Positions 1 through 9,637 are shown, counted from the stretch's first letter. The stretch is DNA of 64,000 bases from Flavobacterium pisciphilum (GCF_020905345.1 NZ_JAJJMO010000001.1:3348001-3412000); one strand, 5' to 3'. A program made the numbers and translations. The notes: generated from the sequence alone by a model not told the origin.

Positions 1-663
1 ACAGATAAAATTGGTTATTTTGAAGCTGCTAATGGAGGGACCATCTTTTTAGATGAAATTGGAAATCTTTCTTATGAAAATCAAATTCAACTTTTAAGAG
101 CTTTACAAGAACGAAAGATAAAACCTGTTGGAAGTAATAAAGAAATCGATGTTGATATTCGTATTGTAACAGCAACCAACGAAGATTTGCGAGAGGCTGT
201 ACAAAAAGGAGATTTTCGTGAAGACTTGTATCATCGAATAAATGAGTTTTCTATTCATTCTCCTTCATTGATTGAAAGAGAAGAGGATTTAATGGTTTTT
301 GCAGATTACTTTCTTGAAAGAGCTAATGAACAGTTAAATAAAAACATTATTGGCTTTTCGGATGAAGTAGTCGCTGTTTTTCAAAAATACAGATGGCCAG
401 GAAATTTAAGGGAACTTCAAAACTGTGTCAAGAGAGCAACCCTATTATCACAGGGAGACTTTATAGAAACAAATGTATTGCCGTTAGAATTCTTTCAGAT
501 TCAAAAACAGGTGCCAAATGATTTTTCGTTATCTGAAAATGAAAAAGAAGCGATTATTCATGCTTTAGCAAAGGCTAAAAATAATAAATCGGAAGCAGCA
601 AAAATGCTGAAGATTACCCGAAAAACACTATACAATAAGTTAAAACAATATAATATAGACTAA
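1..663 (+). CDS. Sigma-54-dependent response regulator, C-terminal part (5' end outside window)
   Basis: The reading frame is open from base 1, so the gene starts upstream. The visible 220 codons begin just after the expected GAFTGA loop and contain the AAA+ Walker B region (GGTIFLDEIG, residues 12-21 of the visible part), the sensor and arginine-finger segment (FREDLYHRI), the WPGNLRELQN motif and a C-terminal Fis-type helix-turn-helix (NNKSEAAKMLKITRKTLYNKL). Proteins of this family use ATP to open promoters held by RNA polymerase with sigma-54; rpoN itself lies at 20744-22207. The missing N-terminus probably carries a receiver domain (inference), because the convergent neighbour is a hybrid histidine kinase with an HPt domain. 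The two genes overlap by four bases at their stops. Confidence 0.93.
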   Translation, partial: TDKIGYFEAANGGTIFLDEIGNLSYENQIQLLRALQERKIKPVGSNKEIDVDIRIVTATNEDLREAVQKGDFREDLYHRINEFSIHSPSLIEREEDLMVFADYFLERANEQLNKNIIGFSDEVVAVFQKYRWPGNLRELQNCVKRATLLSQGDFIETNVLPLEFFQIQKQVPNDFSLSENEKEAIIHALAKAKNNKSEAAKMLKITRKTLYNKLKQYNID

Positions 664-3110
664 GTTGTTTCTTTTTCCAAAGTTAGAAGTAGTGTATTAA
701 TTTTAGTTTTTAATTTATTGAAAGCTATTTCTAAGTTAGCATCAGAGTATTTATTTTGTTCTAAATCATTTAATATTTCACTGATTTCAGAGGCATTTAT
801 TTGCTTAAACATTGGAGACATTCGGTGTGCAACTGCATTTATCTCTATGGTGTCTTTATTGAGGATGCTCTTTTCTAAAGCGATTAAGTTTTCTTTAGTT
901 GTTTTTATAAATGTCTTAAGCACTTCTTGAAGGGCTTCTTTGTCATTGGCTAGAAATAATTTTAGAGAATCAAGTGAGAATCCTTTTTCTAAATTAGAAA
1001 TGCTAATATCTTTATCTTCAGACTCAATTTTAGAAGTACTATCAAATAATGAAAGTATTGTTTTTAGTAATATTTTAGGTGAATATGGCTTTTTCACAAC
1101 AGTTGTAAATCCAGCATCTGTATAAGCTTTCAGATCCAAATCATCTCTTCCTGTTAAAGCTATTATGGGTTGATTTTGATATTGAGAATTACGTATTTCT
1201 TTTAGTTTTTCTAAAAATTGGAATCCATCAATTTCCGGCATTTGAATATCGGTTATGATAAAATCAAAAGGAGTGTCTTGTATTGTTTTTAATGCATCAT
1301 AGGCGCTATTAAAAGCCAAAACGGTGTAATTGTGTTGTTTTAAAACCTCAGAAGTTAAACCTAATAAATTAGTGTCATCGTCTATTACAATTGCAGTTTT
1401 AGAAGAAGTTATAGGAGCAATATGGTCATCTAAAATTGGTTCTTCTTGTTCAGATTTTGAATCGTTGTCAAAAACTAGTGGAAGTTGAATTTCAAAAGTA
1501 CTGCCTTTGCCAAAAACACTTTTTAAGTGTAAATCACCACCCAAGAGGGTAGCTATTTTTTTTGATATGGCAAGACCTAAACCTGTTCCGCCATATTTTT
1601 TTTCAATGTTTTCATTCGCTTGAGCGAATTCTTCGAATATTAGATTTTGATTTTTTTTCTCAATTCCGATACCAGAATCTTCTACTTTGATAAGTACAAA
1701 ATCTCCTTTGTCGTTAATTGTAGCGTTGATTTTTATAAAACCTTTTTCAGTAAATTTATAAGCATTACCAATGATATTACTTAGGATTTGTTTCAGTCGA
1801 AATGAATCCCCGATTATTCTTTGATTTAATTTTTCTTCAGCAAGAATGATGAGTTCTATGTCTTTTTGATTGTAAACAGATTGAATGTTTTTTGCAACTT
1901 CGGTTATAATTTCAGGAAGCAAGAAAGGTTTTTTCTCGATTGTAATTTTTCCAGCTTCAATTTGAGAAAAATCAAGTAAGTCTTGTACTAATTGCGAAAT
2001 ATATTTGGATGAGTTTTTAATGTTCTTGATAAAATACGATTGCTTTGTATTTATATCAGAATTGTCTAAAAGTTCGGTGTAGCCTACAATTGTACTCAAT
2101 GGAGTTTTTAAGTCATGACTTACTGTAGAAATAAGTTGTTCGCGGCTCTTTAAGAGGTTTCTCGTTTTGAAGTTGGCTATTTCTAATTGTTTTTTATAAA
2201 GCTGTGTTTTGGAGAAATCACTCGCAATAAGAATCGAAAAGAAGATAGTAAGCAGTAAACCTACAATGGCTGCACCAGTTACAATCTGGTTTATTTTTTT
2301 TAGTGATTTTTCTTTGTCAGTGTTGTATTTTATGGAGTTTATTATAATTTCTCTTTCAATAATGCGCAGTACTTTTCGGAGTTGTTCAGAAATTAAAATT
2401 TCATTTTTAAGAAGCTTATTTTCTTGGTAATTGAGGGATTCCTTTTTCTTTTCAGTCTCTCTTTTTACTGAACTTAATAATTTTTTAGAAGTAGATAAAA
2501 TTGAATCAGTTGCTTTTTTGCTTAATGTGTTTGTACTGTCATCAGGAATATTCTGATTGAGATAATCAACATATTTTTGGAGTACATTACGTTGATAGGT
2601 GCCTAGTTTTTCTGGATTTTTGGTGAAATCTTCAAGCTGTAATTTGCGTAATGAAAATTCGAGTTTTGTTAATTCATCAATGGCATTATTTACAGTAACT
2701 TCATCACTAGCTTTGTTTTTGATGGATTTTAATTGTCGAATATTTTTGGTTTTTTCTGCCAATAAATAATTAACACTATCCAATAAAATAATTTGAGATT
2801 GGGTAGTAACTATTTTTTTTAAGGAATCAATTCGAATTTGTAAGGAGTCAGATTCTTTGATATAGAGTTCAAAGTCGGTTTCGGAATTAGACTGAATTGT
2901 TTTTCGAGCTAGACTTTCAGTTTTGTATACATTAGAAAAGAGTTGACTAACTTTTATTATTTTGGTTTTTTCAAAAGCAATTTTGCTTTCTATGCTTGAA
3001 TAAATTACATTCTCTGTATATAAAACCCAACCCACACTAATTACAAGCGAAGCTAATGCGATGTAACTTATAAAAACTTTAAGCGGAATGTAGCTGTTTT
3101 TACTCTCCAT
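660..3110 (-). CDS. Hybrid sensor histidine kinase with receiver and HPt domains
   Basis: The 816-residue protein has a transmembrane segment near residues 11-31, a long mostly helical sensor region, a second membrane segment near 277-297, a HisKA domain (phospho-accepting His332 in SHDLKTP), an HATPase domain (N box IIGNAYKF, DSGIGI, GGTGLGL), a receiver domain (acidic pair in VIDDD, Asp621 in ITDIQMPEIDG, Lys in VKKPYSP) and a C-terminal HPt domain (His762 in AHRMSP). This is a complete His-Asp-His relay in one chain, which needs a separate response regulator with a second Asp. The obvious partner is the convergent sigma-54 regulator at 1-663. The input signal cannot be told from the sequence. 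The start is the ATG at 3110. Confidence 0.93.
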   Translation of the reverse strand: MESKNSYIPLKVFISYIALASLVISVGWVLYTENVIYSSIESKIAFEKTKIIKVSQLFSNVYKTESLARKTIQSNSETDFELYIKESDSLQIRIDSLKKIVTTQSQIILLDSVNYLLAEKTKNIRQLKSIKNKASDEVTVNNAIDELTKLEFSLRKLQLEDFTKNPEKLGTYQRNVLQKYVDYLNQNIPDDSTNTLSKKATDSILSTSKKLLSSVKRETEKKKESLNYQENKLLKNEILISEQLRKVLRIIEREIIINSIKYNTDKEKSLKKINQIVTGAAIVGLLLTIFFSILIASDFSKTQLYKKQLEIANFKTRNLLKSREQLISTVSHDLKTPLSTIVGYTELLDNSDINTKQSYFIKNIKNSSKYISQLVQDLLDFSQIEAGKITIEKKPFLLPEIITEVAKNIQSVYNQKDIELIILAEEKLNQRIIGDSFRLKQILSNIIGNAYKFTEKGFIKINATINDKGDFVLIKVEDSGIGIEKKNQNLIFEEFAQANENIEKKYGGTGLGLAISKKIATLLGGDLHLKSVFGKGSTFEIQLPLVFDNDSKSEQEEPILDDHIAPITSSKTAIVIDDDTNLLGLTSEVLKQHNYTVLAFNSAYDALKTIQDTPFDFIITDIQMPEIDGFQFLEKLKEIRNSQYQNQPIIALTGRDDLDLKAYTDAGFTTVVKKPYSPKILLKTILSLFDSTSKIESEDKDISISNLEKGFSLDSLKLFLANDKEALQEVLKTFIKTTKENLIALEKSILNKDTIEINAVAHRMSPMFKQINASEISEILNDLEQNKYSDANLEIAFNKLKTKINTLLLTLEKETT

Positions 3111-3226
3111 AGATTATAATTGTAGGGATTTTGTTTTTTTTATATTCTCGCAATTTATTTAAAATTTTCTGATTAAGGCTTATAAAACGTTGTCAATATG
3201 TTATATGATTTTAATTAGAAATTGAA

Positions 3227-3263
3227 AAAAGCCACAGATACATATTAAGTATCTGTGGCTTTT
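3227..3263 (-). terminator. Rho-independent-type terminator after the S9 peptidase gene
   Basis: A perfect 15-bp inverted repeat (3227-3241 with 3249-3263, stem core GCCACAGATAC) has a 7-base loop. Read on the minus strand, the stem ends in a run of T. It lies 46 bases beyond the stop of the gene at 3309-5210. Confidence 0.85.
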
Positions 3264-3308
3264 ATATAAAACTATTTAATTGTTTTAGTCTTGTTTAGAG
3301 CAATTTGA

Positions 3309-5210
3309 TTAAAGTGTTTCGCTTAACCATTTAAAAAATTCACCTTGCCAAACTTGAGCATTTTGTGGTTTCAACACCCAGTGATTTTCTTCTGGAAAAT
3401 ATAATAATCTACTTTTTATTCCACGCAATTGAGCAGCTTGAAATGCTTCTTGAGATTGTCCTATTGGTACACGGAAATCTCTTCCACCTTGAATAATCAA
3501 GATTGGTTTATTCCATTTATCCACATAATTTATTGGGTTAAATGTAGTGTATGCTTTTTGAGCAGCTGCATTGTCTTTTTCCCAGTATGGACCACCAAAA
3601 TCCCAGTTGTTAAAGAAAACTTCTTCAGTAGTTCCTAGCATACTTTGTGTGTTGAAGACACCATCATGAGCAATAAAAGTTTTAAATCGGTTGTTGTGAA
3701 TTCCTGCTAAAAAGAAAGCTGAATAACCACCATAACTTGCACCTACGCAACCTAAACGAGTTTTGTCAACGTAGCTTTCTTTTGCTACATCGTCAATAGC
3801 AGATAGGTAATCATTCATAACCTGTCCACCCCAATCTTTACTAATTTGCTCATTCCATTCTACTCCGTGACCTGGCATTCCACGACGATTAGGCGCTACA
3901 ACTACATAGCCTTTAGCTGCCATTAATGAGAAATTCCAACGGTAAGAATAGGATTGTGTTAAAGCAGATTGTGGTCCACCTTGGCAATATAAAAGTGTTG
4001 GGTATTTTTTTGAAGCATCAAAATTTGGAGGTAAGATTACCCAAACCAACATTTTTTTACCATCTGTTGTAGTTACATAACGTCTTTCTGTTTTACTTAA
4101 CGTAAGTGTGTTGTATGTATTTGTATTTACATTTGATAATTGATTCCAAGTATTCTTTTTTAAGTTAAAAGAAAAAATCTCGTTAGCATGATTCATATCT
4201 GATCTGGTAACAATGATATTATCACCTACAAAACCAACTATATCATTCACATCAAAATCACCATTTGTAATACGATGAACGTTTACTGCAATTTTTGTTA
4301 ATCCAGGGAAATTCACTTCAAAAAGTTGTTTTGTACCATCAATAGGTGCTACAAAGAATACTTTTTTACCATCTTTACTCCACATAAAGCTATTTACTGT
4401 TCCATCCCAATTAGCAGTTAGGTTTATTTTCATACCTCTAAAATCAACAATAATGTCGTTTTTATCAGCTTCATAACCATCACGTTTCATTTGCAACCAA
4501 GTTAGATTTCCTGATGGAGAAAATTGTGGTGCCATATCGTAACCTAAATTCCCTTCAGTTCTATTTGTTGTTTTACCAGTTTCAAGGTTGTACTCGTAAA
4601 TATCAGTATTAGTTGAAATTGCATATTGTGTTCCAGCTTTCTTTTTGCTTACATACAGAATACTTTTACTATCAGGAGACCAGATGTAATCTTCGTCTCC
4701 ACCAAAAGGTTTTTGAGGACTATTAAAGTTCTCTCCTTTTAAAAGATCAATCCCAACAGCACCATCTTTGTTCTCTTTGTAAAAAACATGGTTAAATTGG
4801 CCTTCGTTCCAAGTATCCCAATGACGGTAATCTAAACCATCGTAGATTTGTGCATCAGATTTATCTAGATTAGGGTAAAAATCCTTCCCTAAAACTTTGT
4901 CGATTTTTACTTCTTCGTTATACACTAAAAATTTTCCGTCTGGAGAAATGTTTTTATCAGCCAAAACGGTTTTTATATCCGAAACTTCACTTGCATTTCC
5001 ACCATTTACAGGTAAAGAATAATATTTTGATTGCGAATTGTTTTCGGCAATTGAAGGCGTTGTAACCTTATAGACAACGTTTTTTCCATCTTTTGAAAGA
5101 CCAAGAGCTGTAACTCTTCCTAATTTCCATAATAGTTCTGGTGACATTACATTCTGTGCCATGGTGCTTAAGCTCATCATTACTAAGGTTGTAAGTATTA
5201 CTTTTTTCAT
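3309..5210 (-). CDS. Exported S9-family prolyl oligopeptidase / dipeptidyl-peptidase
   Basis: The 633-residue precursor has a signal peptide (about residues 1-18, ending in MAQ), a WD40-like beta-propeller region with repeated WSPDSKS/WSKDGKK motifs, and a C-terminal alpha/beta-hydrolase domain. The catalytic triad can be read as Ser492 in GASYGGY, Asp578 in GGRDFRVP and His610 in ENHWV. Family S9 enzymes cleave peptides after proline or alanine; location is probably periplasmic. It is a stand-alone gene with its own terminator, and 256 bases of divergent promoter space separate it from the gene at 5467. Substrate preference (DPP-IV-like or acylaminoacyl peptidase-like) is not resolved. Confidence 0.92.
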   Translation of the reverse strand: MKKVILTTLVMMSLSTMAQNVMSPELLWKLGRVTALGLSKDGKNVVYKVTTPSIAENNSQSKYYSLPVNGGNASEVSDIKTVLADKNISPDGKFLVYNEEVKIDKVLGKDFYPNLDKSDAQIYDGLDYRHWDTWNEGQFNHVFYKENKDGAVGIDLLKGENFNSPQKPFGGDEDYIWSPDSKSILYVSKKKAGTQYAISTNTDIYEYNLETGKTTNRTEGNLGYDMAPQFSPSGNLTWLQMKRDGYEADKNDIIVDFRGMKINLTANWDGTVNSFMWSKDGKKVFFVAPIDGTKQLFEVNFPGLTKIAVNVHRITNGDFDVNDIVGFVGDNIIVTRSDMNHANEIFSFNLKKNTWNQLSNVNTNTYNTLTLSKTERRYVTTTDGKKMLVWVILPPNFDASKKYPTLLYCQGGPQSALTQSYSYRWNFSLMAAKGYVVVAPNRRGMPGHGVEWNEQISKDWGGQVMNDYLSAIDDVAKESYVDKTRLGCVGASYGGYSAFFLAGIHNNRFKTFIAHDGVFNTQSMLGTTEEVFFNNWDFGGPYWEKDNAAAQKAYTTFNPINYVDKWNKPILIIQGGRDFRVPIGQSQEAFQAAQLRGIKSRLLYFPEENHWVLKPQNAQVWQGEFFKWLSETL

Positions 5211-5466
5211 AATTTAAACTAAATTTTTAAGATTCTAAAAGTACAAAATTTATTCCAGCATCCTGATGATAATAGAGTAGGTATTGTTTTAAATAAAAGA
5301 TAAAAGTTAATTAGGGCTATATAGAAAATAGTAGAATGATACAAGTAATTTTTGACAGTTTTATATATGAATTACTATTTGTTAATGTTTATAGGAAACA
5401 CATAATCTGTAAAAATCTTCTTATTGTAAATACTCAAAAAATCACTATTTTTATAAAAAATATCAA

Positions 5467-6579
5467 ATGGAGTTAAGTTATTGGGAACTTAAAAATTGGT
5501 TCACAAATGTAGATTTTACTATTGTGGGTAGTGGAATTGTAGGCTTGCATGCGGGATTACGCTTACGCGAAAAGTTTCCAAAAGCTAAAATTCTGATTTT
5601 AGAAAAAGGAATGCTACCTCAAGGGGCAAGTACAAAAAATGCTGGCTTTGCTTGTTTTGGTAGCTTGTCGGAAATAATTGAAGATTTAAAGTTTCATAGT
5701 GAAGAAGATGTAATTAAGCTTATTGAAAAACGTTGGAAAGGATTGCAATTATTACGTAAACGATTGGGAGATCATGCAATTGATTTTAAACCTTATGGAG
5801 GATATGAGTTATTTTTAAAAGATGACGAAATAGGATATAATGAATGCTCTAGCAAATTGCCTTTTGTAAATGAAATACTTAAACCATTTTTTAAGACAGA
5901 TGTTTTTGCCAAAGAAATAGATTCTTTTGAGTTTAAAGGTATTCATGAGTATTTAGTTTTTAATCCTTTTGAGGGGCAAATAGATACTGGTAATATGATG
6001 CAGGCACTGTTAAAAGAAGCAATTGAAGCTAATATTTTAATTTTGAATCAACAAACTGTAACTTCTTATTTAGATAGGGGAAATGCTGTTGAAGTTGTAC
6101 TGGGGGATTTTAGTTTTGTTACAAATAAGATTCTTTTTGCGACTAATGGATTTGCAAGTAAGCTTACAAACGGAGAGGTAAAGCCAGCAAGAGCACAGGT
6201 TATAATTACAGAGCCTATCCATGATTTAGAAATTAAAGGTACATTTCATTTAGATAGAGGGTATTACTATTTTAGAAATGTGGGGGATAGAATCTTATTG
6301 GGAGGTGGTAGAAATCTGGATTTTGAAACAGAAACGACAGCCGAATTTGGGCATACAGAAATAATACAAAATAAATTGGAAGATTTGTTGAAAAATGTAA
6401 TTTTACCAAATCAAAAAATAGATATTGCTCATAGATGGAGTGGGATAATGGGAGTAGGAAATACTAAAAATCCAATTGTAACTCAATTATCTGAAAATGT
6501 ATATTGTGGCGTTCGATTAGGAGGGATGGGAGTAGCAATAGGTAGTTTAATAGGAACAGAATTAGCAGATTTAATATAA
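5467..6579 (+). CDS. NAD(P)/FAD-dependent oxidoreductase, DAO family
   Basis: The 370-residue protein has an N-terminal dinucleotide-binding motif GSGIVG (residues 21-26) followed by ILEKG, then the [14 protein letters not shown] segment typical of glycine/D-amino-acid oxidase-like flavoproteins. The C-terminal [14 protein letters not shown] is the second flavin-contacting motif. There is no signal peptide, so it is cytoplasmic. The substrate is unknown; glycine oxidase and D-amino-acid dehydrogenase-type reactions are the nearest family roles. Its TAA stop shares one base with the ATG of mtgA, so the two are co-transcribed and probably translationally coupled. Confidence 0.9.
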   Translation: MELSYWELKNWFTNVDFTIVGSGIVGLHAGLRLREKFPKAKILILEKGMLPQGASTKNAGFACFGSLSEIIEDLKFHSEEDVIKLIEKRWKGLQLLRKRLGDHAIDFKPYGGYELFLKDDEIGYNECSSKLPFVNEILKPFFKTDVFAKEIDSFEFKGIHEYLVFNPFEGQIDTGNMMQALLKEAIEANILILNQQTVTSYLDRGNAVEVVLGDFSFVTNKILFATNGFASKLTNGEVKPARAQVIITEPIHDLEIKGTFHLDRGYYYFRNVGDRILLGGGRNLDFETETTAEFGHTEIIQNKLEDLLKNVILPNQKIDIAHRWSGIMGVGNTKNPIVTQLSENVYCGVRLGGMGVAIGSLIGTELADLI

Positions 6580-7337
6580 TGGCGACTAAAAAAGCAGCAC
6601 CAAAAAAAACAACAACAAGTAAAGGAAAGCCAACTTCTAAAAAGAATAATCGATCGTTTGGTAGTAAAATTATCCGCTTTTTTTGCAAATTACTTTTGTG
6701 GTTCTTTGGGGTTTCAATATTTTTTGTGGTTCTTTTTAAATTTGTGCCTGTACCTTTTACTCCTTTAATGGTAATTCGTGGCATTGAAAACAAAATGGCA
6801 GGTAAAGAAAATTATTTTAGCCATGATTGGGAACCAATTGAAAATATATCCATGAATTTGCAAAAAGCAGTTATTGCGAGTGAAGATGGAACATTTTTAA
6901 AACATAATGGTTTTGACTTTAAAGCATTACAAAAAGCATACAAAAGTAATGAGCGTGGTAGAAAAATTAGAGGAGGAAGTACCATATCTCAACAAACGGC
7001 TAAAAATGTTTTTTTATGGCAAGGAAAAAGTTATTTCCGTAAAGGACTCGAAGCCTATTTTACTGTTTTAATAGAATTGGTTTGGGGAAAAGAGCGTATT
7101 ATGGAAGTATACCTCAATAGTATCGAAATGGGTGATGGTATTTATGGAGCTGAGGCTGCAACGCAACATTGGTATCGTAAGAGTGCAAAGAGTCTTACGC
7201 CTATTCAGGCAGCAGGAATTGCTGCTATTCTGCCAAATCCACGTAAATTTAAAGCAACAGGATCTTCAAGCTATATTAATAGAAGAAAAAATAAGATTGT
7301 CATAATTATGCGTAGCGTTGGTAAAATTGATTATTAA
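6579..7337 (+). CDS. mtgA: Monofunctional biosynthetic peptidoglycan transglycosylase
   Basis: The 252-residue protein belongs to glycosyltransferase family 51. It has a very Lys-rich cytoplasmic tail (residues 2-31), one membrane anchor (about 31-57), then the GT51 signature with the catalytic Glu102 in [14 protein letters not shown], the [12 protein letters not shown] motif and the second-Glu region [11 protein letters not shown]. It polymerises lipid II into glycan strands outside the inner membrane, without the transpeptidase domain of class A PBPs. It overlaps both neighbours by one base (TAATG junctions), fixing it as the middle gene of a three-gene unit. Confidence 0.94.
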   Translation: MATKKAAPKKTTTSKGKPTSKKNNRSFGSKIIRFFCKLLLWFFGVSIFFVVLFKFVPVPFTPLMVIRGIENKMAGKENYFSHDWEPIENISMNLQKAVIASEDGTFLKHNGFDFKALQKAYKSNERGRKIRGGSTISQQTAKNVFLWQGKSYFRKGLEAYFTVLIELVWGKERIMEVYLNSIEMGDGIYGAEAATQHWYRKSAKSLTPIQAAGIAAILPNPRKFKATGSSSYINRRKNKIVIIMRSVGKIDY

Positions 7338-8281
7338 TGATACTAAAAAAAGCATTAAGCGCTATCTTGATATTTATTGTAACTTATGGTTTTGCTCAAA
7401 GCAGAACTCAAGAGATAGGTTTTGTCACAGACAATGATTTATATACATCATCTAAAAATGATAAGTATTATACCAATGGACTGGAACTTTTTTACAGGTT
7501 TTTGTCTGAAAACAATAATGAAAAAGTAAATAAAAAAATCACTGAGTTTAGAGTAGGTCAGTATATTTATAATCCACATACTATAAATGCTGATGATATT
7601 GCTTCAAACGATAGGCCGTTTGCAGGCTATCTTTTTGCTGGAATAGGCCGTAATATTTTTTATCAAAATGAATCAGTCTTAAAGCTTGATTTTCAGTTAG
7701 GTTTTGTTGGTAAGAACTCATTTGGAGAAGAGATGCAAGAACAATTTCATAATTTCTTCCAATATAGAGCTGTCCATGGTTGGCAACATCAGATTCAAAA
7801 TGCTTTAGCAATTCAAACACACTTTTTATATTCTAAAAAATTGTTTCCAAAGAAAGCTTACAATTATATCGATTTTAACTTTCAATCAGAAGCTAATCTA
7901 GGGACTATTTTCACAGGAGTAAAAACAGGGTTTATGACAAGAATTGGTTTTAAAAAACTAGTTCCAATTTACGATTCCAATCTTCATGGCGCTTCAATGA
8001 ATGTTAATTCAGGGCAACAAAGCGAATTTTATTTTTATGCAATTCCTAGTATTAATTGTCAACTGTATGATGCTACAATTCAAGGAAGTCTTTTTAACGA
8101 TAATAGCCCAGTAACATATAATTTAATCCCGCTTCGTTTTAATGCTGAAGCAGGTTTAAAATACCGCAAGAACAGTCTTAATTTATCTTATGCATTCATC
8201 TATAGAAGTAAAGAAATAAGAAATGATGTTAATACAGGTTATTTTTATGGATCAATTCAAGTTTCTTATTTGTTGAAATAA
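7337..8281 (+). CDS. LpxR-family lipid A deacylase-like outer-membrane protein
   Basis: The 314-residue protein has a signal peptide (residues 1-20, ending FAQS) and the LpxR/DUF2219 pattern: TDNDLY followed by DKYYTNG near residues 32-52, a FHNFFQYR...HGWQHQI segment that holds the expected catalytic His, and alternating beta-strand sequence to the C-terminus. Salmonella LpxR is a beta-barrel that removes the 3'-linked acyloxyacyl chain of lipid A, using an Asn-Asp pair and a His. The Asn-Asp pair and His are present here. It follows mtgA with a one-base overlap, an envelope-related pairing. Activity on the host's own lipid A is inference. Confidence 0.85.
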   Translation: MILKKALSAILIFIVTYGFAQSRTQEIGFVTDNDLYTSSKNDKYYTNGLELFYRFLSENNNEKVNKKITEFRVGQYIYNPHTINADDIASNDRPFAGYLFAGIGRNIFYQNESVLKLDFQLGFVGKNSFGEEMQEQFHNFFQYRAVHGWQHQIQNALAIQTHFLYSKKLFPKKAYNYIDFNFQSEANLGTIFTGVKTGFMTRIGFKKLVPIYDSNLHGASMNVNSGQQSEFYFYAIPSINCQLYDATIQGSLFNDNSPVTYNLIPLRFNAEAGLKYRKNSLNLSYAFIYRSKEIRNDVNTGYFYGSIQVSYLLK

Positions 8282-8350
8282 GGTTTGTAGTGTGTCCTAT
8301 GAAGTTAGAGTTATTATAAAACTACAAGCTTTAATTTATTAGCATAAAAA

Positions 8351-8385
8351 AACCGTAATCACTTATTTAAAGTTAGATTACGGTT
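8351..8385. terminator. Bidirectional hairpin terminator after the lpxR-like gene
   Basis: The 10-bp perfect stem (8351-8360 AACCGTAATC with 8376-8385) lies 70 bases after the stop at 8281. On the minus strand the stem is followed by seven T, so it could also end a minus-strand transcript from the promoter-like element at 8585-8614. Confidence 0.7.
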
Positions 8386-8439
8386 TGACGTTTGTTTTTC
8401 TTTTAATAAACACTTTTAATATTGTGTTTTATTTCCACT

Positions 8440-8562
8440 TACTAATTCAGAAATATATAAAATATGTTGTATTTTATTTGAAAAACAAATATTTCTCTTT
8501 TTTGTAAAATTCTCATCATTCTCTTGACTTAAATAAGCCAGTTGGTATACTATAAAAATCAT
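8440..8562 (-). CDS. Possible 40-residue small protein or small RNA transcript
   Basis: An ATG frame of 40 codons reads MIFIVYQLAYLSQENDENF and ends in IFYIFLN. It sits about 16-20 bases downstream of a good Bacteroidota-type promoter on the same strand (TTG at 8612-8614, 19 bases, TATATTTG at 8585-8592) and upstream of a hairpin followed by T residues on that strand (8385-8351). The unit promoter-frame-terminator is complete, but the peptide has no recognised family and codon evidence is weak. It may instead be a non-coding RNA of about 230 nucleotides. Confidence 0.3.
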
Positions 8563-8584
8563 TATTTCGATTCTTATGACTGAG

Positions 8585-8614
8585 CAAATATAAAGCTTTT
8601 TTCTTACTAAACAA
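8585..8614 (-). promoter_or_regulatory. Bacteroidota-type promoter, minus strand
   Basis: On the minus strand, TTG (8614-8612) is followed after 19 bases by TATATTTG (8592-8585), matching the TTG / TAnnTTTG promoter of Bacteroidota. The predicted start is near 8578. It drives nothing annotated except the 40-codon frame at 8440-8562. Confidence 0.45.
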
Positions 8615-8983
8615 TTAAAAATTGAATTAAATTGTAAGTTTATATTTATTTAAAACAAATTACACGTTGTTTTAAACTGTGTTATTTAAAATTGATCAAG
8701 TAACTTATAACTAGTTAAACTAATTTAAAGTAACAGTCAATTTCGTTTGTAGCATTAATTGTGCCAAAAAAGAGTAAAAAGGGATTTAATTAAATATTAT
8801 TTTTTGGTTATCAAGAGATTGAAAAACAAATTTCACGGAAACTATTTTATTATTTGCTATCAGATGTTATGGTAATGAACATTTATTATGGAGTGTTCCT
8901 CAAGAAGCTTTTGAATTAAGGCTTAGAATTATGTAGGATTGTAGTCAAGATAATTGTAGAGGAGGTTGCTAATGAGGCTAAAT

Positions 8984-9024
8984 AAAATAGGGTTCAACTT
9001 TAACTAAAAGTTGAACCCTATTTT
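8984..9024. terminator. Strong 17-bp hairpin, bidirectional terminator
   Basis: Perfect inverted repeat of 17 bp (8984-9000 with 9008-9024; core AGGGTTCAACTT) with a 7-base loop, flanked by A and T runs. It lies 200 bases beyond the minus-strand lipoprotein stop at 9227, further than usual, so it may terminate a longer 3' region or an unrecognised transcript. Confidence 0.7.
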
Positions 9025-9226
9025 TTAAATGGATGGTTTTAACTGCTGCCGTATTTTACTTTCTAAATTATTTTGTGGTTTTAGGGATAAGGAAATTTTG
9101 TTGGAAACAAAAACACATTTTTTTATATAAATACTTTAGCGTAAAAGGGATCATTTATTGTTCTTGTCTTCTTTATAATATTTTGAAATAGAGAGGTTTT
9201 GTGCTGTTTACTTACTGTGTCAGTAA

Positions 9227-9607
9227 TTATTGCTTTGTATAGTTTCCGGGTAGATGTCCTTTTGACTCTATTGTGATATCTGTCTTCTTTAAAAAGTTGA
9301 ATCTGATTACTGATCCATCAAGACCCTGACCAAAATCTACGATATATAAGTCATCGGTTTTGGTTATTTGTTGTAGTATGCTTTGCTTTGATGCGTTTTT
9401 AATTTGATTTCTACTGAAAGAATAAATACTTCCATTCGAATTGTATTTTATATCATTTTTAGTAAAGGTTAAGGTCGCTCCGGTTGTATTGTCTATCCAG
9501 CTTCCTTGTATCCAGGAGGGAGAATTGAAAACACCTTGTGTATCTTCGTCACTTGATGAACAAGAGGTAATTAAAATAAGGCTGAGTAGTAAAATTAAAT
9601 TTTTCAT
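9227..9607 (-). CDS. Small predicted lipoprotein, unknown function
   Basis: From the ATG at 9607 the product has 126 residues: a lipoprotein signal peptide (MKNLILLLSLILITSC, lipid-acceptor Cys16) followed by SSSDEDT and a domain with the pattern WIQGSWID..TGATLTFTKNDI, reminiscent of lipocalin-like small lipoproteins of Flavobacteria. A longer frame reaches 9649, but a promoter-like TAGATTTG (9645-9638, minus strand) lies inside that extension, so the 9607 start is preferred. No function can be assigned. Confidence 0.75.
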   Translation of the reverse strand: MKNLILLLSLILITSCSSSDEDTQGVFNSPSWIQGSWIDNTTGATLTFTKNDIKYNSNGSIYSFSRNQIKNASKQSILQQITKTDDLYIVDFGQGLDGSVIRFNFLKKTDITIESKGHLPGNYTKQ

Positions 9608-9637
9608 CTTTTTTTGGCGTTTAAAAATAGTAATAGT

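Larger units (their letters stand above)
8282..9226. other. 945-base region without a confident gene
   Basis: This stretch holds the terminator of the mtgA/lpxR unit (8351-8385), a possible minus-strand promoter with a 40-codon frame (8440-8614), and a very strong hairpin (8984-9024). Between 8830 and 8950 there are short frames (for example one reading GNEHLLWSVPQEAFELRLRIM to a stop) that look like a decayed gene fragment but have no usable start or family. Nothing else is recognisable. Confidence 0.6.
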
